Positions 29,493 to 29,532 of a stretch of DNA of 29,532 nt are shown piece after piece (within the stretch, counting starts at the first letter, position 1; each line of letters opens with the position of its first letter). The notes under the pieces were generated by a model that made no database searches, had not been told where the DNA came from, and saw only the letters and a program-made list of their open reading frames with translations. The DNA lies in assembly GCA_005223375.1 (NCBI GenBank), contig RXOD01004079.1, positions 1 to 29,532 on the forward strand, written 5' to 3'. This DNA comes from Amoebophrya sp. AT5.2 (lineage: Eukaryota; Sar; Dinophyceae; Syndiniales; Amoebophryaceae). Position numbers and translations under genes: made by a program.

Positions 29493-29532
29493 TTAGGGTG
29501 CGGGGCGTTTTAGGGTTTGGGGTTTTAGGGTT
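29493..29532 (+). repeat. Degenerate telomere-like repeats at the window edge
   Basis: The last 40 nt contain TTAGGG, then TTTTAGGG, TTTGGGG and TTTTAGGG running to the very end. The G-rich strand points outward, as at a right-hand chromosome end, and the unit type (TTTAGGG/TTTTAGGG) is that of many plants, green algae and alveolates. Only about four degenerate units are visible, so it may be the inner edge of a telomere, a subtelomere or an internal telomere-like tract. Confidence 0.6.

Noticed and set aside
1..29532. CRISPR array, rRNA or prokaryotic operon structure
   Set aside because: No regularly spaced repeats or rRNA signatures; spliced genes show the DNA is eukaryotic.

Overview
This is nuclear DNA from a flagellated protist. 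The non-repetitive genes (a small membrane protein, a DNAJC8-like spliceosomal J-protein, an IFT122 intraflagellar transport protein) carry short GT-AG introns of about 105-200 nt. The right-hand edge ends in degenerate TTTAGGG/TTTTAGGG-type telomere-like repeats oriented 5'->3' outward. Every gene I can recognise is on the + strand. One-way gene order, TTTAGGG-type ends and a flagellum fit an alveolate such as a dinoflagellate relative, but that assignment is inference; a green-lineage or other alga is not excluded.

Layout. Left (1-5400): the last exon of a SAM methyltransferase-like gene, a three-exon two-TM protein, and a two-exon DNAJC8 homologue. Middle (5720-19110 plus 22690-24315): a local family of paralogues, mostly intronless. 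There are four full-length copies, one copy split by a 1.46-kb inserted element, one copy with a late frameshift, one deletion-derived pseudogene, and two orphan C-terminal tails. Between the tandem block and the most diverged member lies a 622-aa protein with a C-terminal methyltransferase domain (20320-22188). Right (25164-29243): seven exons of IFT122, lacking the C-terminal part of the family, followed within 250 nt by the telomere-like repeats.

The paralogue family is the main feature. Each complete member has (i) usually a short Arg-rich presequence, often with an R-x-[FL]-[SA]-[ST] type mitochondrial processing motif; (ii) one copy of the algal/viral 'phage-integrase repeat' motif (SRFLPF-EAR ... 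W--WC--G-RP--IPSNP--YY ... GW-G--DWLGY); (iii) two related alpha/beta modules, each closing with FF-[FI]P-[HR][ED]YL, which I propose are degenerate PD-(D/E)XK-like domains; and (iv) a conserved C-terminal tail (VYPPW ... KKQ-EQ--FFIDLS ... KAR-IFA). This looks like a young, actively recombining family of nuclear-encoded proteins probably sent to the mitochondrion. I know of no described function for it.

The block also shows how it evolves. An approximately 0.8-kb segment is duplicated at 9085/15330, a gene is interrupted by an element with 19-bp terminal inverted repeats and a 5-bp target-site duplication, and the start exon of the methyltransferase gene is partly copied upstream of the first paralogue. 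All splice sites, domain names and targeting calls come from reading the sequence only.
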